This document shows, piece after piece, positions 1 to 8,196 of a stretch of 64,000 nucleotides of DNA. The notes below the pieces were generated by a model, which worked only from the letters and a program-made list of their open reading frames with translations, was not told the DNA's origin and did not search any database. The stretch is from the NCBI GenBank assembly GCA_028285035.1, contig JANQQF010000156.1, positions 85,162 through 149,161 on the forward strand. Direction: 5' to 3'. Position 1 is the stretch's first letter, and every line of letters starts with the position of its first letter. This DNA is from Phycisphaerae bacterium (lineage in GTDB: Bacteria > Chloroflexota > Anaerolineae > 4572-78 > J111). Position numbers and translations under genes: made by a program.

Positions 1-2
1 GC

Positions 3-500
3 TATCTTGCCGCGCAAAATGAGGGGGATGTGGTTGAGTATTTAGCCCCACCAGATACACCGCTACGCCATATGCTCCGGGAGCCAGCCGCTGAGGGGGG
101 GCAAAATCGAGGTTGGATTTTTAATGACTTGTGCTATGTCTCGCCTGGCCCAATGGGACGGATCATCAATCTTTCCACAGCCCTAACCACCCGATTTTAC
201 ACCCGTGGCCTCTCTGGTGAGCGGGTCATTCAGGTCACTGATCCGGTAATCCCAACGAATGAGGAGCCTCTTTTGTTCCGTATTGTTGATGGTCGGCCAG
301 AAACGCACTCGATTGATCCAGGGGTTGAGCCGCAAATCGAAACAGATATTGTCACAATGTCCCAAATTTTATGTGGGTATATAACAGCCACTCACGCTCG
401 CCTATTGGGTCGATTTAAAACAGATGAGGATACCTGTTCTTGGCTTGATCAGGCCATTGCTGATAGCCCGCTCTTTATTCAGGCTGGCGACTGGTTTTAA
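3..500 (+). CDS. GNAT-type acetyltransferase, C-terminal SCP2-like domain (5' truncated)
   Basis: The reading frame is open to the window edge, so this is the 3' part of a longer gene; the GTG at 30 is only an internal codon. The 165 visible residues resemble the C-terminal sterol-carrier-like domain of Eis-family GNAT acetyltransferases. The supporting segments are a GRIINLSTAL stretch, an RVIQVTDPVIP strand, an acidic variable stretch, an ILCGYITATHARLLGR helix, and a hydrophobic end (SPLFIQAGDWF) matching the family's C terminus. The acetyl-CoA-binding part lies outside the window, so activity cannot be judged. It converges with the glycosyltransferase gene and their 3' ends overlap by 26 bp. 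The family call is by pattern recognition; substrate unknown. Confidence 0.6.
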   Translation, partial: YLAAQNEGDVVEYLAPPDTPLRHMLREPAAEGGQNRGWIFNDLCYVSPGPMGRIINLSTALTTRFYTRGLSGERVIQVTDPVIPTNEEPLLFRIVDGRPETHSIDPGVEPQIETDIVTMSQILCGYITATHARLLGRFKTDEDTCSWLDQAIADSPLFIQAGDWF

Positions 501-1629
501 AGGCCTCCCACTTTTCGGTGACAAATGTACTTAGCTCATCGCGGAAACGATTTTCACTAAAGCGTTCGGCATTAGCCCGCATTTGCTTCGAGTCAAAGCT
601 GCGCGTCTCAAAATTCTGGATCGTTGCGACTAGGGCCTCAACGGTCTGCTCATAAAAAAACAGACCTGTTTCTCCCTCAATCACTGTATCCAACGCCCCG
701 CCTTTGGCAAAGGCAATCACCGGTCGCCCCGCAGCTTGGGCCTCGACCGGCGCGATGCCAAAATCCTCAAAGCCTGGAAATAAAAAGGCGCGACAACGTC
801 GCATCAAATCCACGACGTCATCCCACGGGAGCCGCCCTTTGAACTCAACCGTTGGGCCAGCCATCGCCTCTAATTGATCCCGATCTCGACCATCACCCAC
901 CACAATCAAACGACGACCTAGCCGACTCAAGGCTTCGATGGCTAGATCGATTCGCTTGTAGGGAATTAGGCGTGAGACAATGAGGTAATAATCGTCCGGC
1001 TCCTGGCCGGAGGGCAAGGGTTGAAAACGGTCAGTGTTGACGGGAGGATAAATGATGACCGAGTCGCGTTGATAATATTTTTTAATGCGATCCTGAATCT
1101 CTTTTGAAATCGCGATAAAGTAATCAACACCGCGTGTCCTGTCTCCCGAATTCGCCCCATTCGTTGGCTGCGCCGCATTAAAGTCCCAACGTTGTAGCTG
1201 CTTAATGACGGGATCAATGGCTACCCCCAACAGCGCCCCAAAGCCCTCCCGCGCTGCATAGCCTTCATAATCCCAAACGTACCGTGTGGGGGCGAGACAG
1301 TAGCAGATGTGGAGTTGTTGCGATGTGTGTCGAATGCCGTGAATAAAGCCGCTTTTGTTAGACAAAATGACATCATATCCTGAGGGATCAATACTGCTGA
1401 CGGCGGGTGGGTAAAATGGCAGATAGGATTGATGGTGGCGGTGGATGGCCGGAGCACGATTAAGCCACGTCGCTTGAATCGGCCAGCGGCGGTATTCATC
1501 GGGCATCACATCGGGGCCGTAGATCGTGGTAAAAACAGGTGCACCGGGATACATATCCACCATCGTTTCCAGTACATTTTCCGCCCCGCCCATTTGATTA
1601 AGCCAATCATGGGCTAACGCAAGTTTCAT
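475..1629 (-). CDS. Glycosyltransferase family 4 protein
   Basis: A 384-residue GT-B glycosyltransferase, the normal length for GT4. Near the N terminus is a Gly-rich loop (MGGAENVLE), and in the C-terminal half the EDFGIAPVEAQAAGRPVIAF segment gives the EX7E motif that binds the sugar-nucleotide donor. The middle contains SRLIPYKRIDLAIEAL, the usual start of the second Rossmann domain, and the GRPVIAFAKGGALDTVIEG nucleotide-binding loop. No membrane segment is seen, so it is probably cytoplasmic and transfers a sugar to a lipid or polysaccharide acceptor. It is the last gene of a three-gene minus-strand run (gaps 29 and 39 bp). Donor and acceptor cannot be read from sequence. Confidence 0.88.
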   Translation of the reverse strand: MKLALAHDWLNQMGGAENVLETMVDMYPGAPVFTTIYGPDVMPDEYRRWPIQATWLNRAPAIHRHHQSYLPFYPPAVSSIDPSGYDVILSNKSGFIHGIRHTSQQLHICYCLAPTRYVWDYEGYAAREGFGALLGVAIDPVIKQLQRWDFNAAQPTNGANSGDRTRGVDYFIAISKEIQDRIKKYYQRDSVIIYPPVNTDRFQPLPSGQEPDDYYLIVSRLIPYKRIDLAIEALSRLGRRLIVVGDGRDRDQLEAMAGPTVEFKGRLPWDDVVDLMRRCRAFLFPGFEDFGIAPVEAQAAGRPVIAFAKGGALDTVIEGETGLFFYEQTVEALVATIQNFETRSFDSKQMRANAERFSENRFRDELSTFVTEKWEAFKTSRQPE

Positions 1630-1658
1630 TACTAAATGCTCATCTTTGTGTTGAGTGC

Positions 1659-2240
1659 CTAATTTACCTGCCGCAAAATTCGATCCACCGCTTGATCCAG
1701 CGCCTCCAAACCTTCACGCATCTGGCCTAAGTAGCCGCCAATTTCACTCTCTTGCAGATCGACAGCAATGGGAACTTCTACATCCAAGGGAACCGTGACT
1801 GAAATTGGAATCGACCGATTGATAGGCACAGTTACGGTATTGTCAATTGGAATATCAATATTAACTGGGACGACAATCGGCACTTCCAAAGGAACACCTG
1901 TGCCAAGTAAATCCAAGCTCACCACCGTATCAATGACATCTGAAATCGGTACCGTCATCTGGATCGGCACATTGATGGTTTCATTAAAGGGAATTTCCGT
2001 ATCAATTGGAAAATCCTGCTGAACGGCGATGTTAAACTCAAGCTCCGTTTGCTCAAATGACTCTAGATCACTGATGGCTTTATCCAGCGACTCCTGTATC
2101 TCTGGGCCAACTTGCCGCACAGTTTGGCGAACCTGAGTTTGAACTTGAAACAATTGCCAAATCAAATAGCCATTGAGCGCGAGGGAGGCCAAAACCAAGA
2201 TTGTTAAGATCGTAATTGCCACTTTTGTTGAGGTTGCCAT
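1659..2240 (-). CDS. Membrane-anchored protein with Val/Ile-Pro repeats, unknown function
   Basis: A 193-residue protein with one N-terminal membrane segment (about residues 8-30, rich in Ile, Leu and Ala) followed by an outside part. After a Gln/Glu-rich helix (about 35-70), roughly residues 80-165 are built of short repeated strands with the pattern (V/I)P(I/V)-x-(V/I/D), such as VPVNIDIPID and SIPISVTVP. This suggests a regular beta structure. A final amphipathic helix closes the protein. The ATG is preceded by GGAG at good spacing. It sits between the zinc-ribbon membrane protein and the glycosyltransferase, probably in one transcript. I do not recognise a named family. Confidence 0.75.
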   Translation of the reverse strand: MATSTKVAITILTILVLASLALNGYLIWQLFQVQTQVRQTVRQVGPEIQESLDKAISDLESFEQTELEFNIAVQQDFPIDTEIPFNETINVPIQMTVPISDVIDTVVSLDLLGTGVPLEVPIVVPVNIDIPIDNTVTVPINRSIPISVTVPLDVEVPIAVDLQESEIGGYLGQMREGLEALDQAVDRILRQVN

Positions 2241-2279
2241 AAAGTGCTCCGTTAAAATAGTGTTTGATAAATGGTATCG

Positions 2280-3239
2280 CTAATTCACCTGTCGCCGCTC
2301 AGTGCCACACTTGTGACAAAATCGGGCGTCGCCTCGAAATTCTGTCCCACATTGATAGCAGAAGCGAGCCAGTTCATTGGCATTGGGTTGCTGTATCTCT
2401 CGTACTTCACTGCTCGTCCGCCCAGTAGGCTGCTGTCGGCTTGACCACCACCAAGAGCCAATGGTGCCAATCAATAACAACGCTCCGACTCCAATGAGTA
2501 CGTAGCCAATCGTTTCATTGTTACTTAGATTGCTACTAGCTGCCGATTCGGTCACGGGTTCAAGGGCTGGAGCAGGTAAATTGCTTTGAATTTCTACCAA
2601 CGAAAGTTCATCGCTACTTCGCTGATAATTTACCGACAAATTAAAGGTATCACCCGCAATTAAATTTGAGCGGGGCAAACTATGATAAATCAGGCCATCA
2701 CGTCCTTCAAACTGATCGGTCAAAGGCGGTTGGCTGGAGAAACTATTTGTATCTGTTGGTTCTTGTACTTCAAAGGTGGCTTGGCTGACCTGATAGGGTG
2801 AAACAAATTCATACAAGACAGTTCGATTTTGTGCTTGTCGCTCTAAAATCGTGTCATCATAATATTCAAATTGAAAATTTCGAGAGGGTGTCATCAACCG
2901 AAGGCTTTGCTGATTGTTAATTTGTACCAAGCTAAAATCACTCGTATCAGCTTCAACCAAAACACCCTCCCGTTCATAGGCCACGACAAACAGAGAGTTG
3001 ACGTAGGTTGGCAAGGGAATAATAACTTCGGCTGGCAATGGCGTGTCAGCGGATAGCTGAACGTTGTAAATCACCAAAACACTGGGACGATCATACTCAG
3101 GCCAAAGCTCAACAAAAAGGTTATCAATCGTCAATGAGGATTGGCTCGTAGTATTTAACGGAAAAAGCCCAGCTAGGCCAAGTATTACAAAAAAACTCAT
3201 CAGCAGTTTTTTGATCATTCGCTCTGTATTCTTCTCCAT
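2280..3239 (-). CDS. Exported membrane protein with C-terminal zinc ribbon
   Basis: A 319-residue protein. Residues about 9-32 form a signal peptide or signal anchor. The next 200 residues are a beta-rich outside domain (SLTIDNLFVELWPEYDRPSVL onward) of a kind often seen in Chloroflexota membrane proteins. A second membrane segment lies at about 245-267 (IGYVLIGVGALLLIGTIGSWWW). The tail, which should face the cytoplasm, ends with a zinc ribbon made of two CxxC pairs (CYQCG and CHKCG). It is the first gene of the three-gene run that ends with the glycosyltransferase. Function is unknown; the layout of outside sensor domain plus inside zinc ribbon is all that can be stated. Confidence 0.75.
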   Translation of the reverse strand: MEKNTERMIKKLLMSFFVILGLAGLFPLNTTSQSSLTIDNLFVELWPEYDRPSVLVIYNVQLSADTPLPAEVIIPLPTYVNSLFVVAYEREGVLVEADTSDFSLVQINNQQSLRLMTPSRNFQFEYYDDTILERQAQNRTVLYEFVSPYQVSQATFEVQEPTDTNSFSSQPPLTDQFEGRDGLIYHSLPRSNLIAGDTFNLSVNYQRSSDELSLVEIQSNLPAPALEPVTESAASSNLSNNETIGYVLIGVGALLLIGTIGSWWWSSRQQPTGRTSSEVREIQQPNANELARFCYQCGTEFRGDARFCHKCGTERRQVN

Positions 3240-3343
3240 CCCTTCAAGGTCAAGCGGTCACGATTATGCGTCAAACTCATCATTTCTCCAACTTAGGCCA
3301 TCTTGACCGAATTTTATTAGACAGGACTTAGGCAAAGCGTCGA

Positions 3344-3400
3344 TTGAGCCTGTCGAAATCAATGTTTGCGGGACACAATATCTGGTTTCGACAATCTCAA
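3344..3400. repeat. Imperfect inverted repeat (15-nt arms)
   Basis: Arms at 3344-3358 (TTGAGCCTGTCGAAA) and 3386-3400 (TTTCGACAATCTCAA) match at 13 of 15 positions when folded. They lie in the 335-bp divergent gap between the zinc-ribbon gene and the protease gene. The arm resembles a common dispersed bacterial hairpin repeat. No coding frame is evident in this gap. Confidence 0.55.
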
Positions 3401-3467
3401 CCCACATTTACCCATATTCTGCCGAAGCCCTGTTAGAAAAACTTAACAAAGCACCCCGAAAATCCTA

Positions 3468-3496
3468 TTGAAGCAAAGTTAAAAGAGCACTATACT
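3468..3496 (+). promoter_or_regulatory. Sigma-70-like promoter of the metzincin-type protease gene
   Basis: TTGAAG at 3468-3473 and TATACT at 3491-3496 are separated by exactly 17 bp. The predicted transcript start is about 75 bases before the start codon. Called by consensus match only. Confidence 0.55.
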
Positions 3497-3580
3497 AAAC
3501 CGTAATGCAGGTAAGCTGTTGAGCCACATAACTTCAACAGACGTACATTAAAAATCACAATCTGTCTGGGATGGGTGACA

Positions 3581-5698
3581 ATGAACCAAAACTATTCGAT
3601 TAAACAAAATTCATCTTTTAACTCGCAACCCCCAAAGCGTAAATTTAATGAGGTTCATTTTATCATTGGCGGTTTGATCGGGTTGCAGGTTATTGTTGGC
3701 TTTTTAATTATAACGTTGCTCTATCCAGCCCGATTAGCTACTTCTGGGAGTGATGCCTCTTTTACGGCTCCCCCAGAGCTTGAAGTGGCTCAAGCCCCGT
3801 TGCCAGAACAAGTTGCCCAGGAAATGTTGCCCTCCGATTTACCTCAAATTGATGATGATGTACCGCAGCCGATTAATTCGCTACAAGACCAAGTGACCTT
3901 TATTCGTGCCCAACCCTCCCCGATTGTGATTCGTGGCGTGGAGATTTCTCAAGGTATTCAAGTATTTGATGAACCAGAAAATCCACGTTGTCATTCTAAC
4001 CCTGATCATCGTGACCACATATTTTGCAATAATTCGATGCCGTTAGTGAGTGGACGTCATACAATTTTACGGGTATATCTGGCCTGTAGTGAAGGCTGCC
4101 CCACAGATGACGCCTTGGTTACTTTGAATGTGATCAATGATGGTGAAATCAAGGATACCGTGACTCGTGAAATTTCAGCCGAAAAGTTGGCTGAAATTAA
4201 CGGCCTCCCCCTCGAACAGCTACGCTTGAGTTTAGATCGATCAGTTGATTTCACATATTTCCCCGCCCCAGATTGGATGAATGGCCAAACAACGTTCGAT
4301 GTTTCCATCACGGTGAATGATGAAACACCAGCTACATCAAGCACATCCGTAAACTTTGCAAAACGTAAAGCCCTGCAGGTGGCCTACCTACCGATCGAGT
4401 ATCAAGGGGTAACCCCACAAGAAATCAGAGATGTTGATTATTGGTTGTTACGTTTATATCCCATTCCTGATGTGGAATACTATCGGTTGCCTGTGCCAAA
4501 TTTAACGTGGGACCGTAACCTATCGAAGGGTGAAATTCTACAAGAATTACTGTACGTGTATTGGCTTTACACCCAAAATCACGACCCTACGAGTTGGCCA
4601 GATCAGCTTTTTGGCTGGCTTCCCCAAGAATTTTATAATGGTGGGGCCTCAGATCCCGCGTGGTGTGCTGATTGTGCAGGCCCTCACTCAAGTCGCGTTG
4701 CTTTTGGTGGGGTACGCCCCGAGCAGGACATCGGTGGACCGCGCATTTTAGTTCACGAAATCGCTCATAATTTAGGGGCACGACATGCCTGGTCTCCAAC
4801 CCAGCGTGAAGATGAGGCCTGTTTTAAGGCCGAGGGTGCCGATATTCAGGTTGACCCCGCTTGGCCCTACGCTGAAACACCCTACATTCAGGAATTTGGG
4901 ATCGATCTTTATAGCGATCCACCGATTATCTATCCACCATCGTCCTACGATATGATGGCCTATTGCACCCGTCCCTGGATTTCACCGCACACCTATCGCA
5001 CGATCTTTAATAGCGACCTGTTGAAGCCGACACAATCCAGCCCAGAGTGGGATGCCTTTAACCCAATTGTTGACGGTGATGTCTTACTTATTAGTGGAAT
5101 AATTTATCCTGACGGGACTGTCTCACGACCAAAAGTTGTGCAGATGGCTCAAGATGCTGTGACAAAGGGTGGTTTACCCATTAACAATAGAGGAACTGAC
5201 TACTGTGTTCAGATTATTGGGCACAACGAGGCGCTTTTAGCCAAACAATGTTTTGATGCGGGTTTTGTTGATGTTGAAACTGGGTTACCAACCGAGGCCA
5301 GTCCTTACTTTGTAACAATGGCTAATCTTGATGTTGACCAAATTGCCAAGATTATGATTACAGAAGATACATCGACCTTAATTTCAATTACCCCCAGTGA
5401 CTCAGCCCCTGAAGTCACAATGACATACCCTAACCAAGGTGAAGTTTTATCTGGGCAACAAACTGTTTCCTGGGAAGCGGCTGATGCTGATAATGACACA
5501 TTACTCTTCGATGTATTATATAGCCCTGATGGTGGAAAACAGTGGATTCCCATTGCGGTGCAGATCAAAGAATCTCAGTTAACCTTTGATGCTAGTCATC
5601 TTGAAAATAGCGACCAAGCCCTAATCCGTGTGGTGGCTAATGACGGTTTTCATATCAGTACAGATGAAGTTGATCAAACATTCATCGTAACGCAATAA
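3581..5698 (+). CDS. Membrane-anchored metzincin-like zinc metalloprotease with Ig-like C-terminal domain
   Basis: A 705-residue protein from the ATG at 3581 (an in-frame GTG at 3575 is also possible). A short cytoplasmic N terminus is followed by one membrane segment (about 25-48), so the rest should be outside the cell. The zinc site is HEIAHNLGARH at about 392-402, a full HExxHxxGxxH metzincin motif. It is followed about 55 residues later by DMMAYC, which fits the Met-turn of that clan. Several Cys lie near the active site (PAWCADCAG). The last 100 residues (from SAPEVTMTYP) look like an Ig/Fn3-type beta sandwich. Family knowledge predicts extracellular peptidase activity. It stands alone with its own promoter; substrate unknown. 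Confidence 0.8.
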   Translation: MNQNYSIKQNSSFNSQPPKRKFNEVHFIIGGLIGLQVIVGFLIITLLYPARLATSGSDASFTAPPELEVAQAPLPEQVAQEMLPSDLPQIDDDVPQPINSLQDQVTFIRAQPSPIVIRGVEISQGIQVFDEPENPRCHSNPDHRDHIFCNNSMPLVSGRHTILRVYLACSEGCPTDDALVTLNVINDGEIKDTVTREISAEKLAEINGLPLEQLRLSLDRSVDFTYFPAPDWMNGQTTFDVSITVNDETPATSSTSVNFAKRKALQVAYLPIEYQGVTPQEIRDVDYWLLRLYPIPDVEYYRLPVPNLTWDRNLSKGEILQELLYVYWLYTQNHDPTSWPDQLFGWLPQEFYNGGASDPAWCADCAGPHSSRVAFGGVRPEQDIGGPRILVHEIAHNLGARHAWSPTQREDEACFKAEGADIQVDPAWPYAETPYIQEFGIDLYSDPPIIYPPSSYDMMAYCTRPWISPHTYRTIFNSDLLKPTQSSPEWDAFNPIVDGDVLLISGIIYPDGTVSRPKVVQMAQDAVTKGGLPINNRGTDYCVQIIGHNEALLAKQCFDAGFVDVETGLPTEASPYFVTMANLDVDQIAKIMITEDTSTLISITPSDSAPEVTMTYPNQGEVLSGQQTVSWEAADADNDTLLFDVLYSPDGGKQWIPIAVQIKESQLTFDASHLENSDQALIRVVANDGFHISTDEVDQTFIVTQ

Positions 5699-5744
5699 AC
5701 GTCACACACTAAGCCCAAAAAAGTTACGTGACTTTTTTGAATTA

Positions 5745-5753
5745 TGGTAGAAT
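5745..5753 (+). promoter_or_regulatory. Possible extended -10 promoter of glpX
   Basis: TGG followed by TAGAAT (5745-5753) fits an extended -10 element. No good -35 is seen at 17-18 bp. The infC promoter has the same TGG-TAGA form. Weak call. Confidence 0.35.
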
Positions 5754-5787
5754 AGGCGCATCTTTATCGAGGTACAGCTTACGATCT

Positions 5788-5838
5788 AGTGTTCCGCCAA
5801 AATTAAGTTGACGGATCAGATCGTTGTGGCAGAACACT
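5788..5838 (+). promoter_or_regulatory. Leader hairpin just upstream of the glpX ribosome site
   Basis: AGTGTTC (5788-5794) pairs with GAACACT (5832-5838). Inside one C/A mismatch, GCCA (5796-5799) pairs with TGGC (5827-5830). The stem ends one base before the AAGGAG ribosome-binding site of glpX, so folding could affect translation. Pairing is seen directly; a regulatory role is inferred. Confidence 0.45.
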
Positions 5839-5854
5839 CAAGGAGCGTAACCAT

Positions 5855-6829
5855 ATGAAAGCGGCGTTATCACCCAATATTGGTCTTGATCTACTACGGG
5901 TCACTGAAAAGACTGCCTTAAAAGTGGGTCGGTGGCTCGGGGTTGGGAATCAAATCGAAGCTCATCGGGTCGCAACAGACGCGATGGCGCAGGCTTTAAA
6001 CAAGATTGCAATCGATGGCCGGGTTGTTATAGGTGAAGAAGGTCGATTGGGGGCAGATTCCCCGCTTACAACCCAACAATCGGTTGGTACCGGAAATGGA
6101 CCAAAAGTTGACGTAATTGTTGATCCTGTAGACGGTACCCGATCTGTTGTGAAAGGGCATCCTGGGGCAATTTCATTTGTTAGCATTGCTCCCAGCGGCT
6201 CCATGTGGTCCCCACCACCATCTGCCTACATGGACAAAATTGTCGTCGATTATGAGGCGGCTGATGTTTTACGGCCAGAATGCCTTGATGCGCCAGCAGC
6301 TTGGACCCTAGCTTTGGTAGCCCGTGCCAAAGGGAAAGCAGTGCGCGATTTACAAGTCATCGTTTTGGATCGGCCACGCCACGCTGACCTCATCAACGAA
6401 ATTCGTGAAGCAGGCGCACGCGTATTGTTGCAGGATGATGGAGATACGGCTGGTGCTCTAATTGCCGCCACACCCAATATGGGGGCAGATATGTTGATGG
6501 GAATTGGTGGGGTGACCGAAGGGGTAACAGCCGCTTGCGCAGTTAAAGCCCTCGGCGGTGGTATGTTGGGACGTCTAGCGCCGCAAAGTGAGACTGAGCG
6601 CGAGACTGTACAGGCTGCGGGATTGGATCTCGACCATATTTTGACTTGTGATGAGTTAGTGACAAGCAACCAGATATTCTTTGCAGCGACCGGGGTTACC
6701 AGTGGGCCACTATTATCGGGAGTGCAGTATCGCGGCAGGCAGGCAAAAACCCACTCCTTATTAATTCGATCTCAAACAGGCACGCGGCGAGTTATACAAA
6801 CTGACCATATATTAATTGATGGAGTATAG
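5855..6829 (+). CDS. glpX: Class II fructose-1,6-bisphosphatase (GlpX)
   Basis: A 324-residue enzyme, the normal length for GlpX. It hydrolyses fructose 1,6-bisphosphate to fructose 6-phosphate for gluconeogenesis in the cytoplasm. The metal/phosphate motif DPVDGTR is at 90-96, IGEEG lies at about 59-63, and the GGVTEG loop typical of the class is at 218-223. AAGGAG upstream of the ATG fixes the start. It is expressed alone, between the protease gene and the infC operon, each with its own promoter signals, and follows a structured leader. Some members also act on sedoheptulose 1,7-bisphosphate; that cannot be decided here. Confidence 0.95.
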   Translation: MKAALSPNIGLDLLRVTEKTALKVGRWLGVGNQIEAHRVATDAMAQALNKIAIDGRVVIGEEGRLGADSPLTTQQSVGTGNGPKVDVIVDPVDGTRSVVKGHPGAISFVSIAPSGSMWSPPPSAYMDKIVVDYEAADVLRPECLDAPAAWTLALVARAKGKAVRDLQVIVLDRPRHADLINEIREAGARVLLQDDGDTAGALIAATPNMGADMLMGIGGVTEGVTAACAVKALGGGMLGRLAPQSETERETVQAAGLDLDHILTCDELVTSNQIFFAATGVTSGPLLSGVQYRGRQAKTHSLLIRSQTGTRRVIQTDHILIDGV

Positions 6830-6866
6830 ATTGAACCTACCTATAACCAAAAACTCGCTAATAAAC

Positions 6867-6895
6867 TTGACGAAAACGAACGAACATGGTAGAGT
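6867..6895 (+). promoter_or_regulatory. Sigma-70-like promoter of infC-rpmI-rplT
   Basis: TTGACG (6867-6872), 17 bp, then TAGAGT (6890-6895) preceded by TGG. Transcription would start near 6902, giving a leader of about 110 bases before infC. Confidence 0.65.
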
Positions 6896-6948
6896 CGGTC
6901 GTCGAATAAACGGGCACAGTCCCCGAAAATAGTACTGTAGTCATTAGA

Positions 6949-6976
6949 GACGCTATTCACAGGCGTCCTTCTTTTT
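6949..6976 (+). terminator. Attenuator-like hairpin in the infC leader
   Basis: GACGC (6949-6953) pairs with GCGTC (6963-6967), followed by CTTCTTTTT. It lies between the promoter and the infC start, where other bacteria place the attenuator controlled by L20 or by translation. The stem is short (5 bp), so this is a candidate only. Confidence 0.4.
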
Positions 6977-7011
6977 GATTACATCCTTAAATAGAACAAC
7001 GGAGAACAACC

Positions 7012-7524
7012 ATAGCCAAGGACGAACGAAATATTAATGGACAAATCAGAGCCCCAGAGGTTCGCTTAATCGGAATAAATGGCGATCAATTAGGGGTAAT
7101 GCCGACCAGTAAAGCTCTAGAAATTGCTCAAGAACACGACACAGATTTGGTCGAGGTTGCGCCACAAGCAAAACCTCCTGTCTGCCGTCTGATGGATTAC
7201 GGCAAGTTTCTGTACGAGGCACAAAAACGAGAGCGAGATTCTCGAAAAACCCAAACAAAAGTCGAGATCAAAGAAATTCGTTTGCGTCCAAAAACAGGTG
7301 AGCACGACATTAATTACAAGCTTCAGAATGTACGCAAATTTTTGAAGCGCGGAGCTAAGGTTAAAGTTCGTATTCGGTTTAGAGGACGTGAGATCACGCA
7401 CCCAGAAGTTGGTCGAGAGTTAATGGATCGAATAATTGAAGATTTGGGTGATCTGGCGGTTATTGAAAAAAGGCCTTCTATGGAAGGTAATACCATGTTA
7501 ATGATCCTTGGGCCAAATCAATAA
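7012..7524 (+). CDS. infC: Translation initiation factor IF-3, with ATA start codon
   Basis: A 170-residue IF-3, which keeps wrong initiator complexes off the 30S subunit. The first in-frame ATG (7099) would remove the conserved N terminus (NINGQIRAPEVRLIGING). The frame is open only back to 6991, with no ATG, GTG or TTG in it. The ATA at 7012 sits 7 bases after a GGAG site and gives a normal length; a second ATA at 6991 has no ribosome site. A rare start codon is a known hallmark of infC, since IF-3 discriminates against its own start and so limits its level. Other family marks: PPVCRLMDYGK, and KVKVRIRFRGREITHP in the C-terminal domain. First gene of infC-rpmI-rplT. Confidence 0.93.
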   Translation: MAKDERNINGQIRAPEVRLIGINGDQLGVMPTSKALEIAQEHDTDLVEVAPQAKPPVCRLMDYGKFLYEAQKRERDSRKTQTKVEIKEIRLRPKTGEHDINYKLQNVRKFLKRGAKVKVRIRFRGREITHPEVGRELMDRIIEDLGDLAVIEKRPSMEGNTMLMILGPNQ

Positions 7525-7537
7525 GGATATATAAATT

Positions 7538-7756
7538 ATGCCTAAAATTAAAACACACAAAGCAACATCAAAACGATTTAAATATACTGGTTCAGGCAAA
7601 TTGATGCGAACCAAAATTGGTAAAAGCCACTTGCGCCGTAAAAAAAGTAAGCGTGTTAAATACCAGTTTGACGATATGCTTGAAGTGACCCACAAAGGGG
7701 ATCAAAAGCGTGTCCAAAAATTGATGCCTTATGCCAGTAAAGGAAAAAATAGGTAG
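7538..7756 (+). CDS. rpmI: 50S ribosomal protein L35
   Basis: A 72-residue, very basic protein beginning [20 protein letters not shown], the family signature, followed by the basic stretch HLRRKKSKR. It belongs to the large ribosomal subunit. It lies 13 bp after infC and 5 bp before rplT, the standard order, so the three are cotranscribed. Confidence 0.97.
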   Translation: MPKIKTHKATSKRFKYTGSGKLMRTKIGKSHLRRKKSKRVKYQFDDMLEVTHKGDQKRVQKLMPYASKGKNR

Positions 7757-7761
7757 TTATT

Positions 7762-8112
7762 ATGAGAGTAAAAGGCGGTCCACAGACCCAGAGACGACAT
7801 AAGAAAGTATTGGCCCTGACCAAAGGGCAACGTGGCAGTAAGCATCGCTTGTTCAAGCGGGCCAATGAAGCGATGATGAAATCGCTGGAATATGCTTATC
7901 GTGATCGTAAAGTCCGAAAACGTGAATTCCGCAAATTGTGGATTACGCGCATCAATGCGGCTGCTCGGCAAAATGATATGAGCTATAGCGTATTTATGAA
8001 TGGCTTGAAAAAAGCAGGGGTTGAAATTGATCGCAAGATGTTAGCTGACATCGCGATTCACGATCCTGCCTCATTTGGAAAAATTGCTGAAACAGCTAAA
8101 GCAGCCCTATAA
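7762..8112 (+). CDS. rplT: 50S ribosomal protein L20
   Basis: A 116-residue protein with the L20 signature: [20 protein letters not shown] at the start, then [20 protein letters not shown] and [20 protein letters not shown]. It binds 23S rRNA early in 50S assembly and in several bacteria also represses its own operon by binding the infC-rpmI-rplT leader. The leader hairpins found upstream fit that, but no L20 site can be proven here. A strong terminator follows directly. Confidence 0.97.
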   Translation: MRVKGGPQTQRRHKKVLALTKGQRGSKHRLFKRANEAMMKSLEYAYRDRKVRKREFRKLWITRINAAARQNDMSYSVFMNGLKKAGVEIDRKMLADIAIHDPASFGKIAETAKAAL

Positions 8113-8130
8113 TTTTGGTTTACAAAATAA

Positions 8131-8165
8131 AAGCCCTTCGGAAACGATCTGAAGGGCTTTTTGTT
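8131..8165 (+). terminator. Rho-independent terminator of infC-rpmI-rplT
   Basis: AAGCCCTTC (8131-8139) pairs perfectly with GAAGGGCTT (8151-8159), followed by a T-rich tail. An A-rich stretch on the left means it may also stop minus-strand transcription from the LysM gene. Confidence 0.85.
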
Positions 8166-8196
8166 GTTTTACACCTACAAACCTTGATGTGTGACT

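Noticed and set aside
7099..7524. infC starting at ATG 7099
   Set aside because: It would delete the conserved first 29 residues and lacks a ribosome site.
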